Below the pieces are notes generated by a model that saw only the letters and a program-made list of their open reading frames with translations, did no database searches and was not told the origin of the DNA. From assembly GCA_947455455.1 (NCBI GenBank), contig CANGOE010000003.1:29520-93519 (forward strand): a DNA stretch of 64,000 nt. The letters are read 5' to 3'. The first letter of the stretch is position 1. Each line of letters starts with the position of its first letter. A program made the position numbers and the translations under genes. Origin of the DNA: Hyphomicrobiales bacterium (GTDB lineage: Bacteria; Pseudomonadota; Alphaproteobacteria; Rhizobiales; Beijerinckiaceae). Positions 1 to 9,293 of this stretch are shown piece after piece.

Positions 1-1351
1 CGTGCGGCATCGCCTGTTTCAGGGTGTCGGCCATGGCCGAAAAGGCCACTTCCTCGCCATGCACCAGAAAAATCGAGCCTTTGATGGTGCCGCGCTGTTG
101 GACCCAGCGCAGTAATTCGGGGGCATCGGCATGGCCTGAATAGACATCCATCGTGCTGATATGGGCTTTGACCTCGATTTCACTGCCCATCATCCGCACC
201 CGATGCGCGCCATCCTGCAAAATGCGTCCCAGCGTGCCGCTGGCCTGATAGCCGACCAGCAGGATGGTGCCATCGGTGCGCCACAGCCAATCCTTGAGAT
301 GGTGGCGGATGCGTCCGGCCTCGCACATGCCGCTGGCCGAGATGATGATGTGGAAGCCGCCGATTTTGGAAATGGCCTTGCTCTGCTCGGTGGATTCGGT
401 AAAGCGCACATTATGGCTGTTCATGGCCCGCACCAGCGCATCGCCGTTTTTATATTCGGAGGCATGTTTGGCAAAGACCGCGCTGGCTTTGGTGGCCAAG
501 GGCGAGTCGATAAAAATCGGGCAGGGCGGCAAGGCTCCCGATTCCATCAGGGCAACGATATCGACCAGCAATTCCTGCGTACGCTCGACCGCAAAAGACG
601 GGATCAGCAACGCGCCTTTGCGGTGCTGGGCCGCCGTAATCTCGGCCAGCAGGGTTTTGCGGCGGATATCCTCGGTGATTTCCTGCCGGTCGGTGTCCCC
701 GTAGGTTGTCTCGCAAATCAGATGGTCGATCTCGGTCGGGGCTTCCGGTTCGTTTTCGAGCAGTTTGTAATCGGGGCCGATATCGCCCGAAAACAGCAGG
801 CGGGTGACTGCGGGAGTGGCAGAAGGTTCGGTCACCTCGACCTCGACCGAGGCCGAACCGAGCAGATGTCCCGCATTCCAGTAGCGCGCGCGGATGTGAT
901 CGCTAATCTGCACCCATTCGCAATAGGACACCGGACGGAACTGCGTCAGGCAGGCCATGGCATCGTCGACCGTATAGATCGCCTCGACCTCCTTGCGGCC
1001 GCGCTGGCTGTTGCGGCGATTGAGTTGCTGGACTTCCATCTCCTGGATATGGCCGGAGTCCGGCAACATGATCGAGCACAGATCTGCTGTGGCCGAGGTG
1101 GCATAAATGGGTCCGCTGAAACCGTGTTTGGACAGTTTGGGCACAAGGCCCGAATGGTCGATATGGGCATGGGTCAGGATCATGGCGTCGATGGACGAGG
1201 CCGGGAAGGGGAAATCACGGTAATTCAACTCGCGCTCGGTTTTCGAGCCCTGCACCATGCCGCAATCGACCAGCACATTGCGCCCACCGGCTTCGATCAT
1301 AAAACATGATCCCGTTACAGCCCGACACGCCCCGTGAAAGTGCAAACGCAT
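1..1351 (-). CDS. MBL-fold / beta-CASP metallohydrolase (RNA-specificity/YSH1-like exonuclease), 3' end truncated by window
   Basis: Minus-strand reading from ATG at 1349-1351: MRLHFHGACRAVTGSCFMIEAGGRNVLVDCGMVQGSK..., ILTHAHIDHSG (HxHxDH motif), later FSGDIG; open to window edge. Confidence 0.88.
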   Translation of the reverse strand, partial: MRLHFHGACRAVTGSCFMIEAGGRNVLVDCGMVQGSKTERELNYRDFPFPASSIDAMILTHAHIDHSGLVPKLSKHGFSGPIYATSATADLCSIMLPDSGHIQEMEVQQLNRRNSQRGRKEVEAIYTVDDAMACLTQFRPVSYCEWVQISDHIRARYWNAGHLLGSASVEVEVTEPSATPAVTRLLFSGDIGPDYKLLENEPEAPTEIDHLICETTYGDTDRQEITEDIRRKTLLAEITAAQHRKGALLIPSFAVERTQELLVDIVALMESGALPPCPIFIDSPLATKASAVFAKHASEYKNGDALVRAMNSHNVRFTESTEQSKAISKIGGFHIIISASGMCEAGRIRHHLKDWLWRTDGTILLVGYQASGTLGRILQDGAHRVRMMGSEIEVKAHISTMDVYSGHADAPELLRWVQQRGTIKGSIFLVHGEEVAFSAMADTLKQAMPH

Positions 1352-1550
1352 GGCTATTCCTCCTGACAACGCGATAAATCAAACACCCTGCAATCAAACG
1401 GCTTGGCAATCAAACGGCTTGATGGAGCAAGGCTAGCATGGCGATTGTGGATCGCCTATCAGCCATTCGGGCTTCGGCTTGCCAGCCGAGCAAATCCTCT
1501 ATTACTCTTGGCGTGTCGCCCTATCGGGTTTTGGCAGACGGGAGCACGCC

Positions 1551-1922
1551 ATGACAGGTTCCTCTTTCCGGCCCCATTCATCCAGTTGGTCACTCAAACT
1601 GGCCTTGTGTGCGCTCGGTCTGGTTGTGTCCGGCACTGCGATGGCCGACTCGATCGACGGCACATGGTGCAGTGTTCAAGAAGCGCGGATGCTGACCATT
1701 CAGGGGTCGCAACTGATTGTCGACCGTTCGGTCAGCACCGGCCAGTATAGCCGCCATAATTTCATTGCCGATTGGCCCGTCCCGACGGCCCAAGAGTCTG
1801 AAAAAGGCACGCGCATCCATCTGCGGTTGATGGGGGAAACCACCATGGTCGGGGTGAAAATCCGCGCCAATGGCGAGACAACCGCCCCCGAAACCTGGCA
1901 CCGTTGCCAGCCAGCGACCTAA
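1551..1922 (+). CDS. small hypothetical exported protein
   Basis: ORF 1479..1922; internal ATG at 1551 gives a hydrophobic signal-like N-terminus ending ...VVSGTAMA. Confidence 0.55.
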   Translation: MTGSSFRPHSSSWSLKLALCALGLVVSGTAMADSIDGTWCSVQEARMLTIQGSQLIVDRSVSTGQYSRHNFIADWPVPTAQESEKGTRIHLRLMGETTMVGVKIRANGETTAPETWHRCQPAT

Positions 1923-2446
1923 TTGCGCTGGTATTTGCGATAGATATCGATCTGCCAGTGGCCGAAAATGGTTTTGACGATGTCGGCATAATTGGGCAAC
2001 AGGCTGTCGTCGTCGAACTTGATTTTGTCGTTGATCACATCGAGCGCATTGATCTCGGCCAGATAGGTGCCCAGATCTTTTTTGAGCTGGTACAGATCTT
2101 CCCTGTTGTCGCTTTCCACCACTTTGTCGATGGTATTGGAAAATTCGCGCATCACGAGATTGAAATCACTCAACCGCACATTGGCCCCGAATAGCGGTTG
2201 CGGCAGACATTCTGTCATTGCCTGTGCCTTTTTGATGCCCTCGACAAAGTAGACAGCCATGGGCTGGTCAGCCAGTTGCGGAAAAATCGTGTAGAGAATT
2301 TTGGGCAGGAAAGGGTAATCGATAATCGCCAGAATACGGGCATGTGTCTGATCGAGAATTCTGGTGTAGTCATCCGGTGTCAGCTTGGCGGCATAGACAA
2401 ATAAATAGGTATGCCCACGTTGCGGTTTGATGATGTAACTCGCCAT
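1919..2446 (-). CDS. hypothetical protein, unknown family (~175 aa)
   Basis: ATG at 2444-2446, MASYIIKPQRGHTYLFVYAAKLTPDDY...; varied non-shadow amino-acid composition; no gene on opposite strand. Confidence 0.7.
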   Translation of the reverse strand: MASYIIKPQRGHTYLFVYAAKLTPDDYTRILDQTHARILAIIDYPFLPKILYTIFPQLADQPMAVYFVEGIKKAQAMTECLPQPLFGANVRLSDFNLVMREFSNTIDKVVESDNREDLYQLKKDLGTYLAEINALDVINDKIKFDDDSLLPNYADIVKTIFGHWQIDIYRKYQRN

Positions 2447-2738
2447 AACACAATGCCTTTTTAACGCGATCAGTTTTTTCTGAACGGTCCTAACAGTTGC
2501 AACATATACAACAGGTTGCAAAAATACATAAATCCTTCGATCTGGGATGGTTAATGCCTGTCTGGGCTGGCGGGACCATGTCACACAAGCGATATCATGC
2601 CAGTTGTCGCTTATATCAGGTCTTGTGCCGCCTGTGGTGCATGGCTGTCAGAACCGCTTTTGGTGGGTTTCCGGCTTGTATTCCATGCCAAGGAGCGGCA
2701 GTCTGACTGGCCTGTGTGTCAAAGGGATCGGACCCCTC

Positions 2739-3638
2739 GTGCATTCTCTGCTTCAAGGCTTGAAAGCCAACGCCGCCCTGCGCGGGATCTTGCTGATGTG
2801 CACTGCCGCCCTCCTGTTTCCATTCATGAACGGGACGGCCAAATATCTGGGCACCAAATATCCGATGGAAGAGGTGATCTGGATCCGCATCCTGTCGCAT
2901 CTGGTGTTTGTGACTCTTTTGTTCGTGCCGCGTTACGGCTTGGGCATTTTGCGCAGCAAGCGGTTGAAAACCCAGCTTCTGGCCTCCTTCATGCTGTTTT
3001 TGTCGACCTATCTTTTTTTCCAGTCGGTCGGGGCCATCCCTCTGGCTGAGGCCACGGCCATTACCTTTGTCGGCCCGTTGATGGTGACCGTGCTGGCCGT
3101 GCCTTTGCTGGGGGAACGGACCAGCCTGTTCCGCATCATTTGCGTCATCTGCGGATTTATGGGGGCTTTGCTGGTGATCAGGCCGGGCACGGAAGTGTTC
3201 CATGTCGGCTCCATTCTGGTTGTGCTGAGCGCTCTGCTCTATTCTTTGTACCAGATTACAACCCGCAAATTGTCCGGCTTCGACAGGCCGGAAACATCGG
3301 TGATCTATAGCGGCATTGTCGGCTCGATTGTCATGAGCGCGATGGTACCGTTTTCATGGAAAACCCCGGAAAGCCTGACCGATATGGCGCTGATGGGCGG
3401 GTTGGGAGTGATCGGCGGGCTTGGCCATTATCTGGTTGCGCGGGCTTTGCGCATCACCAAGGCCAGCGTGATTGCCCCGTTCCATTACCTGCAAATCATT
3501 TTTGCGGTGGGTTACGGCTATCTGGTGTTCAACAATCTGCCCGATCTGCTGACCATTGCGGGCGGTGTCATTATTGCTCTGGCAGGGATCGCCATTTGCT
3601 GGCTTGAAATCAAAGCCAGCAACAGCAAGCAGGCCTGA
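2739..3638 (+). CDS. EamA/DMT-family transporter
   Basis: Multiple TM helices, ILLMCTAALLFPFMNGTAKYLG..., AIPLAEATAITFVGPLMVTVLAVPLLGE typical of EamA; probable GTG start. Confidence 0.85.
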   Translation: MHSLLQGLKANAALRGILLMCTAALLFPFMNGTAKYLGTKYPMEEVIWIRILSHLVFVTLLFVPRYGLGILRSKRLKTQLLASFMLFLSTYLFFQSVGAIPLAEATAITFVGPLMVTVLAVPLLGERTSLFRIICVICGFMGALLVIRPGTEVFHVGSILVVLSALLYSLYQITTRKLSGFDRPETSVIYSGIVGSIVMSAMVPFSWKTPESLTDMALMGGLGVIGGLGHYLVARALRITKASVIAPFHYLQIIFAVGYGYLVFNNLPDLLTIAGGVIIALAGIAICWLEIKASNSKQA

Positions 3639-3655
3639 AGGGCCGGGTCGATCGC

Positions 3656-3922
3656 TCAGCGTTCGATATGCGTGGGATATTCGATCACCGGATCGGGGTG
3701 CGGGCAGGAGGAATGGTCGCAACTGGGCCAGACAATCCCTCTGGTTACCATGCCGCAAACAGTGCATTCATGCTCGCCCCATTCGGGGTGGTCATTGTGA
3801 TAATGGTCATTGTTATAGGATTCATCGGCGGCATTGCCGATTTTGGATAACGCCTTTTGTGCGACTTCAATCGCATCCCTAAAGCCTGCAGCATAGCCGC
3901 GCTTGTATTCTTCACTGCTCAT
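3656..3922 (-). CDS. small hypothetical protein with Cys/His-rich C-terminal half
   Basis: MSSEEYKRGYAAGFRDAIEVAQKAL...HECTVCGMVTRGIVWPSCDHSSCPHPDP. Confidence 0.6.
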   Translation of the reverse strand: MSSEEYKRGYAAGFRDAIEVAQKALSKIGNAADESYNNDHYHNDHPEWGEHECTVCGMVTRGIVWPSCDHSSCPHPDPVIEYPTHIER

Positions 3923-3979
3923 ACGCGAATCCTCCACACCATACGGTTTTCTACTACCGTCGCAGTCAAAGGGAAAGAT

Positions 3980-4507
3980 TTATGTGCGGGCGTAGAGGTC
4001 CTGATCCTCTTCGATTTCGATTTTGATATCCTTGAAGATGATGTTGAGGGAATTGAGGTCGAGCCGCCCGGGGGCGGATGAGCCATGCGGGCCGGTCAAG
4101 GCAATCGGGCCGCTTTTGTCGTCAAAGCCTCTGAAATCGCCTTCGACGGTAAACACCACATATTTCCAGGCATTGATGGAGGCGACAAAATTCTGGTAGC
4201 TGGCATCCGACACCGAGACCAGCAACATCACATAATCCTGTGTGATCTCGAACATCAGATTGGCATCATATTGCTCGTTGGTCAGGCAGACATTGAGCGG
4301 GCGGGTTTTGAGCAATTCGACAAATTTGTTGCTTTCCTGCCGGACGCTGTCGATCTTGGTGTGGCGGCAATGCGACAAAAACACCACCGAACTTTCGAGG
4401 CTGGTAAAGCCCTCGGCGTTTTTGTTGAAGATGGTTGAACTGCCATAGATATTATCGAGACGCTCCTCGTAATTCCGCAACTGTTTGAAAATCTCGAAAC
4501 GCGCCAT
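3980..4507 (-). CDS. hypothetical protein, unknown family (~175 aa)
   Basis: ATG at 4505-4507, MARFEIFKQLRNYEERLDNIYGSS...; no competing ORF. Confidence 0.65.
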   Translation of the reverse strand: MARFEIFKQLRNYEERLDNIYGSSTIFNKNAEGFTSLESSVVFLSHCRHTKIDSVRQESNKFVELLKTRPLNVCLTNEQYDANLMFEITQDYVMLLVSVSDASYQNFVASINAWKYVVFTVEGDFRGFDDKSGPIALTGPHGSSAPGRLDLNSLNIIFKDIKIEIEEDQDLYART

Positions 4508-4699
4508 GAAAACAACTCCCAAAAAGACAGAAAGGGGTTTGACGGCGCACAGCACTTATTGTCAAGTACGGAAAGTGATACGGCCCCAGTGTCAGGGATT
4601 GTGTTCCAAGGATATCGGGCCAGCCGTTCGTTCAACCGGAACGGCCGTGAATGATCAGATTACGCTTCGGTGCGGGATGCTCTACAGGGGATGAAAGCA

Positions 4700-5164
4700 A
4701 TGGCTCAACTTGTCATTAACGGGATCAAACAGACGGTATCTGCCGATCCCGATACACCGATTTTATGGGTTCTGCGTGATCTGGGGCTGACAGGCACCAA
4801 ATACGGGTGCGGTGTCGCCCAATGCGGAGCCTGCACCGTGCATATTGACGGCGAGGCGGTGCGGTCCTGCTCCCTGCCGATATCAGCGTTGCAGGATGGC
4901 CAATCCATCACCACCATCGAGGCTTTGGGAGCCGGTGGCAAATTGCACGCCCTGCAAAAAGCCTGGATCGAACTGGATGTGCCGCAATGCGGCTATTGCC
5001 AGTCGGGGCAGTTGATGGCGGCGGCGGCCTTGCTGACCAAATCACCGAACCCGTCCGATGCCGAGATCGACGAAGCGATGACCAATATCTGTCGTTGCGG
5101 CACCTATAACCGTATCCGGGCAGGCATCAAACATGCCGCCGCTTTGCTCACCAAAAAAGCGTAA
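4700..5164 (+). CDS. iorA: (2Fe-2S)-binding subunit of isoquinoline 1-oxidoreductase-like molybdenum hydroxylase
   Basis: [21 protein letters not shown] and CGYCQSGQ...NICRCGTY motifs. Confidence 0.9.
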   Translation: MAQLVINGIKQTVSADPDTPILWVLRDLGLTGTKYGCGVAQCGACTVHIDGEAVRSCSLPISALQDGQSITTIEALGAGGKLHALQKAWIELDVPQCGYCQSGQLMAAAALLTKSPNPSDAEIDEAMTNICRCGTYNRIRAGIKHAAALLTKKA

Positions 5165-5176
5165 GGGAGACAGAGC

Positions 5177-7360
5177 ATGACCAAGATGTCGCAATCAACA
5201 CTCGCCAATCCCTCGCGTCGCGGTTTTCTGGCGCAGACCTCGCTGGTGATGGGGGCTTTTTCTCTCGGCTTCCATATCCCGACTGCCGAGGCGGCCGCCC
5301 CTTCACCCGAAGTCAATGCCTGGGTGGTGATCAAGCCCGATGACAGCGTGATTATCCGCATCGCGCGGCAGGAAATGGGGCAGGGCACCCTGACCGGACT
5401 GGCGCAATTGGTCGCCGAGGAGCTGGAATGTGACTGGGCGAAAGTGACGACCGAACAACCGACGCCGGGGCAGAATGCGGCTCGCGGGCGGGTCTGGGGC
5501 AATTATGCCACCGGCGGCAGTCGCGGTATCCGCGATTCCCATCTTTATGTCCGCAAAGGCGGTGCCAGCGCCCGCATGATGCTGGTGGCCGCGGCTGCCA
5601 AGACATGGAATGTTCCTGCGTCCGATTGCGTTGTCGAAAAAGGGGTGATCACCCACAAGGCCAGCAACCGTCGCACCACCTATGGTCAGGTGGCCGAACT
5701 GGCCGCCACGATGGAACCGCCCAAGGACATTGCCCTGAAAGACCCCAAAACATGGACCATTGCCGGCAAGCCTTTACCGCGCCTTGATACGGTGGCCAAA
5801 GTTGACGGGTCGCAGATCTACAGCATGGATTTCACCATGCCCGGCATGTTGCATGCCGCCATTACCAATTGCCCGATTTTCGGCGGCTCTCTCAAGAGTT
5901 TCGATGCGTCGAAAATTGCCAACAAGCCCGGCATCAAAAAAGTGGTCGCGGTCGATGGCATGGGCGTTGCAGTGATTGCCGATACATGGTGGCAAGCCAA
6001 ATCGGCGCTTGAGCAGGTCACCATCGTCTGGAACGAGGGGCCGCATGCCAAGCTGTCCAGCGCCGATATTGCCGCCACCCTCAAAGAGGGCTTGACCGCC
6101 AAGGAGGCCTTTGTCGGCAATCAGGCGGGGGATGTGAAGGCGGGGCTGGCGCAAGCCGCAAAAACGGTGGAAGCAACCTACAGCTTCCCCTATCAGCACC
6201 ACGCCACGATGGAACCGATGAATGCGACGGCGCTGTTTACCGGCACGCGTTGCGATGTCTGGACCTCGAGCCAGAACAGCGAAGCGGCACTGGAAACGGT
6301 GGTGGAAGCCTCCGGCCTGCCTGTCGGCCAATGCGATGTCACGCGCCTGTTGCTGGGCGGCGGCTTTGGCCGAAGGGCGGTCAGCCATGATTATGTGCGC
6401 CAATCGGTGCTGATTGCCAAACAGATGCCGAATGTGCCGGTCAAGCTGATCTGGTCGCGTGAAGAGGATATGTTGCACGGCCATTATCACCCGATCACCC
6501 AATGCAAACTGACCGCAGGGCTGGATGCGCAGGGCAATGTGACGGCTTTCCATATGCGGATATCCGGCCAGTCGATCCTGTCGAGCATCAATCCTTCGCG
6601 CTTGCAAAACGGGCGCGATCCGTCGACCTTCCAGGGGCTGAACCCCGACGGGACCGAGGGCGTGTTCGGCTATGCCATTCCCAATCTGCTGATTGACCAT
6701 GCCATGCGCAATCCGCCATTGCCTGCGGGCTATTGGCGCGGGGTCAACAACAACCAGAACGCGCTTTATCTCGAATCTTTCATCGACGAGCTGGCCGCGG
6801 CGGCCGGGCAGGATCCTCTGGCTTTCCGCCAGAAGTTGTTGCGCAACAGCCCCAAACATCTGGCTGTGTTGAATGCCGTGGCTGAAAAAGTCGGTTGGGA
6901 CAAACCCGCCCCCAAGGGCATTTTCCGTGGTCTGTCGCAACATATGGGTTATGGCAGTTATGTCGCCGCCTGTGCCGAAGTGTCGATTGTCGACCAGAAG
7001 GTGAAAGTCCACCGTATTGTTGCGGCCACCAATCCGGGCCATGCAGTCAATCCGCAACAGATCGAGGCGCAGATCGACGGCTCCTTTGCCTATGGCCTGT
7101 CGGCTTTGCTCTATGGCGAGATCACCATCAAGGACGGTATGGTCGAGCAACAGAATTTCGATACTTATGAGCTGTTGCGGATGGCACAAATGCCGAAGGT
7201 GGAATCGATTGTCATGCCCTCGGGCGATTTCTGGGGCGGTGTCGGCGAGCCGACCATTTTCGTGGCCGCACCTGCGGTGCTGAACGCCATCGCGGCGGCC
7301 ACCGGCAAGCGCATCCGCAACATGCCGATCCAGTCCAATTCCGACCTCAAAATCGCCTGA
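5177..7360 (+). CDS. iorB: molybdopterin-binding subunit, isoquinoline 1-oxidoreductase beta / aldehyde oxidase-like, Tat signal
   Basis: SRRGFLAQTSLVMGAFSLGF Tat signal; LLLGGGFGRRA; GVGEPTIFVAAPAVLNAIAAATGKRIR C-terminus. Confidence 0.9.
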   Translation: MTKMSQSTLANPSRRGFLAQTSLVMGAFSLGFHIPTAEAAAPSPEVNAWVVIKPDDSVIIRIARQEMGQGTLTGLAQLVAEELECDWAKVTTEQPTPGQNAARGRVWGNYATGGSRGIRDSHLYVRKGGASARMMLVAAAAKTWNVPASDCVVEKGVITHKASNRRTTYGQVAELAATMEPPKDIALKDPKTWTIAGKPLPRLDTVAKVDGSQIYSMDFTMPGMLHAAITNCPIFGGSLKSFDASKIANKPGIKKVVAVDGMGVAVIADTWWQAKSALEQVTIVWNEGPHAKLSSADIAATLKEGLTAKEAFVGNQAGDVKAGLAQAAKTVEATYSFPYQHHATMEPMNATALFTGTRCDVWTSSQNSEAALETVVEASGLPVGQCDVTRLLLGGGFGRRAVSHDYVRQSVLIAKQMPNVPVKLIWSREEDMLHGHYHPITQCKLTAGLDAQGNVTAFHMRISGQSILSSINPSRLQNGRDPSTFQGLNPDGTEGVFGYAIPNLLIDHAMRNPPLPAGYWRGVNNNQNALYLESFIDELAAAAGQDPLAFRQKLLRNSPKHLAVLNAVAEKVGWDKPAPKGIFRGLSQHMGYGSYVAACAEVSIVDQKVKVHRIVAATNPGHAVNPQQIEAQIDGSFAYGLSALLYGEITIKDGMVEQQNFDTYELLRMAQMPKVESIVMPSGDFWGGVGEPTIFVAAPAVLNAIAAATGKRIRNMPIQSNSDLKIA

Positions 7361-7398
7361 GGATTTTGGGGTAGCAGGTTGATTTTCAATAAAAGACC

Positions 7399-7432
7399 AT
7401 GCCCGCCCTCGTGGCGGGCATTTTTTTGTTTT
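7399..7432 (+). terminator. intrinsic terminator after iorAB
   Basis: ATGCCCGCCCTCGTGGCGGGCATTTTTTTGTTTT: GC stem plus U-tract directly downstream of iorB. Confidence 0.8.
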
Positions 7433-7449
7433 GGACGGTCATTGACAGC

Positions 7450-7554
7450 AAGACGTGGATGGCCGGGACAGGCCCGGCCATGACAGTGTGGGGGGCAATT
7501 ACACCCCGAACCATCCCTGTCATGCCCGCCCATATGGCGGGTACCCACGTCTTG
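7450..7554. repeat. composite hairpin repeat copy A (two half-sites in inverted orientation)
   Basis: AGACGTGGATGGCCGGGACAGGCCCGGCCATGACAG ... CTGTCATGCCCGCCCATATGGCGGGTACCCACGTCT. Confidence 0.85.
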
Positions 7555-7583
7555 GGCTGGCATTCAGGGACGGTCATTCACAG

Positions 7584-7690
7584 AAAGTCGTGGATGGCCG
7601 GGACAGGCCCGGCCATGACAGTTGGGGGTGATGGGCGCACCCATTACCCATCCCTGTCATGCCCGCCCTTGTGGCGGGTATCCACGTCTT
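7584..7690. repeat. composite hairpin repeat copy B
   Basis: AAAGTCGTGGATGGCCGGGACAGGCCCGGCCATGACAG ... CTGTCATGCCCGCCCTTGTGGCGGGTATCCACGTCTT. Confidence 0.85.
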
Positions 7691-7708
7691 TATTGGGCTT
7701 TTGAATTA

Positions 7709-7860
7709 AAGTCGTGGATGGCCGGGACAGGCCCGGCCATGACAGTGTGGGGGGCAATTACACCCCAAACCATCCCTGTGATGCCCGCCCATGACAGTTC
7801 GGGATAAGGCACGCCTCTCCCTCTGTCATGCCCGCCCTTGTGGCGGGTATCCATGTCTTT
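7709..7860. repeat. composite hairpin repeat copy C, with extra internal sequence
   Basis: Same left half-site at 7709 and right half-site CTGTCATGCCCGCCCTTGTGGCGGGTATCCATGTCTT ending 7859; partial second right half near 7776-7790. Confidence 0.8.
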
Positions 7861-7876
7861 CTGGCGGTGTTGAAGG

Positions 7877-7951
7877 AAAGTCGTGGATGGCCGGGACGGG
7901 CCCGGCCATGACAGTGTGGGGGGGATAATCGCACCCACCCCATCCCTGTCA
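7877..7951. repeat. composite hairpin repeat copy D, truncated (left half only)
   Basis: AAAGTCGTGGATGGCCGGGACGGGCCCGGCCATGACAGTGTGGGGG then CATCCCTGTCAGG without the GC hairpin. Confidence 0.75.
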
Positions 7952-7972
7952 GGTGTTCGCGGGGTTCAAAAA

Positions 7973-8515
7973 TCAATTCCAGCCGAGAAAATCGCGCTTG
8001 CCGATCTTGACGCCGATATGGCGCAAAATGGCGTAGGCGGCGGTGGCGTGGAAATAGAAATTCGGGAGCGCGAAACCGTTGAGATAGTCCAGACCTTTGA
8101 ATGTTTTGGGCTGGCCACCGACCGGAATGGTGATGTCGCGGGTTTCCGATCCGGCAATGGCATGGGGGTCAACACTGGCGATGAAATCCAGCGTCTTGGC
8201 AATGCGGGCTCTAAACTCGGCAAAGGTGGTTTCGGAGTCTTCGTATTTCGGCACATCCACGCCTGCCAGACGGGCGGCACAGCCTTTGGCGAAATCGGCG
8301 GTCAGTTGCACCTGACGGGCCAGGGTGAACATGTCGGCCGCCAAACGGTAGTGAAGCACCACCGAGGGGTCGATCTTGTTGTCGGTGGCGTGTTGCTCGG
8401 CCTTGTCCAGAATGGCCTGCAGGCTTTTAAGACCGAGAACCATTGGCGGGATCGAGACATTGTACATCGTGATCACGTCTTTATTGGCGGGATCTGTGGT
8501 GCCGGAATGTGTCAT
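7973..8515 (-). CDS. DUF1993 family protein
   Basis: MYNVSIPPMVLGLKSLQAILDKAEQHA...YLNGFALPNFYFHATAAYAILRHIGVKIGKRDFLG. Confidence 0.85.
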   Translation of the reverse strand: MTHSGTTDPANKDVITMYNVSIPPMVLGLKSLQAILDKAEQHATDNKIDPSVVLHYRLAADMFTLARQVQLTADFAKGCAARLAGVDVPKYEDSETTFAEFRARIAKTLDFIASVDPHAIAGSETRDITIPVGGQPKTFKGLDYLNGFALPNFYFHATAAYAILRHIGVKIGKRDFLGWN

Positions 8516-8683
8516 GGGGAGGCCTTAAAGGTTGGCGGGAACGATCGGCAGGGGGCCGTCGAATCCTGCACGCGGGTTAATCACTTGTTCATCATAACCT
8601 GAATTGGCCAATCGGGTCTGTCAAATGCGAGAATAATTCTCGCTGTGTCCGGCTTTGAATCGGTTACACTGAGGTGTCAGTGC

Positions 8684-9268
8684 ATGCGTGTGTCGGGGTT
8701 GTGCGTAAGGATCAAGGTGATGTTGCGTCTGTGGATGGTGCGTTTGTTGACGGTGTTTTGCGTATGTGCGGGGGTCCATTCCGGTTCTGCTGTGTGTGCG
8801 GCAGAGCTTAGGACCTGTTTTACCCCCGGCGAGGATTGCACCAGTCTGATTGTGCAACAGATCAACAATGCCAAATCCAGCGTGCTGGTGCAGGCCTATA
8901 GTTTCACCTCGGAGCCGATTATCGCGGCTTTGAGCCAAGCCAAGAAGCGCGGGGTCGATGTGCGGGCTATTCTGGATAAATCCAACGAGCAGGAGCGCTA
9001 TTCGGCCGCGACCTTCCTGACCAATCACGGCATTGCCGTGCTGATTGATGACAAGCCGGCGATTGCCCATAATAAAGTCATGGTGCTTGACGGGGTGGAC
9101 GTGATTACCGGCAGTTTCAATTTCACCAAGGCCGCGCAGGAGCGCAACGCCGAAAATGTGCTGGTGATCAAACAGGAACCGCAACTGGCCAAGGCCTATA
9201 CCGAGAATTGGAAGCGTCGCGCGGCCGCCTCGCGTCCCTATGATGATTTCAGGGACAAGCGCCGCTGA
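8684..9268 (+). CDS. exported phospholipase D-family nuclease (Nuc-like, single HKD)
   Basis: IAHNKVMVLDGVDVITGSFNFTKAAQERNAENVLVI HxK motif; N-terminal hydrophobic signal; exact start uncertain. Confidence 0.85.
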   Translation: MRVSGLCVRIKVMLRLWMVRLLTVFCVCAGVHSGSAVCAAELRTCFTPGEDCTSLIVQQINNAKSSVLVQAYSFTSEPIIAALSQAKKRGVDVRAILDKSNEQERYSAATFLTNHGIAVLIDDKPAIAHNKVMVLDGVDVITGSFNFTKAAQERNAENVLVIKQEPQLAKAYTENWKRRAAASRPYDDFRDKRR

Positions 9269-9293
9269 CATAACGGGCAATCGGGATCGGGAC

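Noticed and set aside
161-1309. 382-aa plus-strand ORF
   Set aside because: Shadow of the minus-strand MBL/beta-CASP gene, which has clear catalytic motifs.
5774-7189. 471-aa minus-strand ORF
   Set aside because: Antisense to iorB; shadow composition and no recognisable domain.
7450-7951. Possible CRISPR array
   Set aside because: Copies are long, imperfect, palindromic pairs with unequal spacing and no cas genes; structure fits REP/BIME-like repeats.
7386-7976. ORFs translated from the repeat cluster (peptides with WMAGTGPAMT and similar)
   Set aside because: They are translations of the composite hairpin repeats on both strands, a common source of spurious hypothetical proteins.
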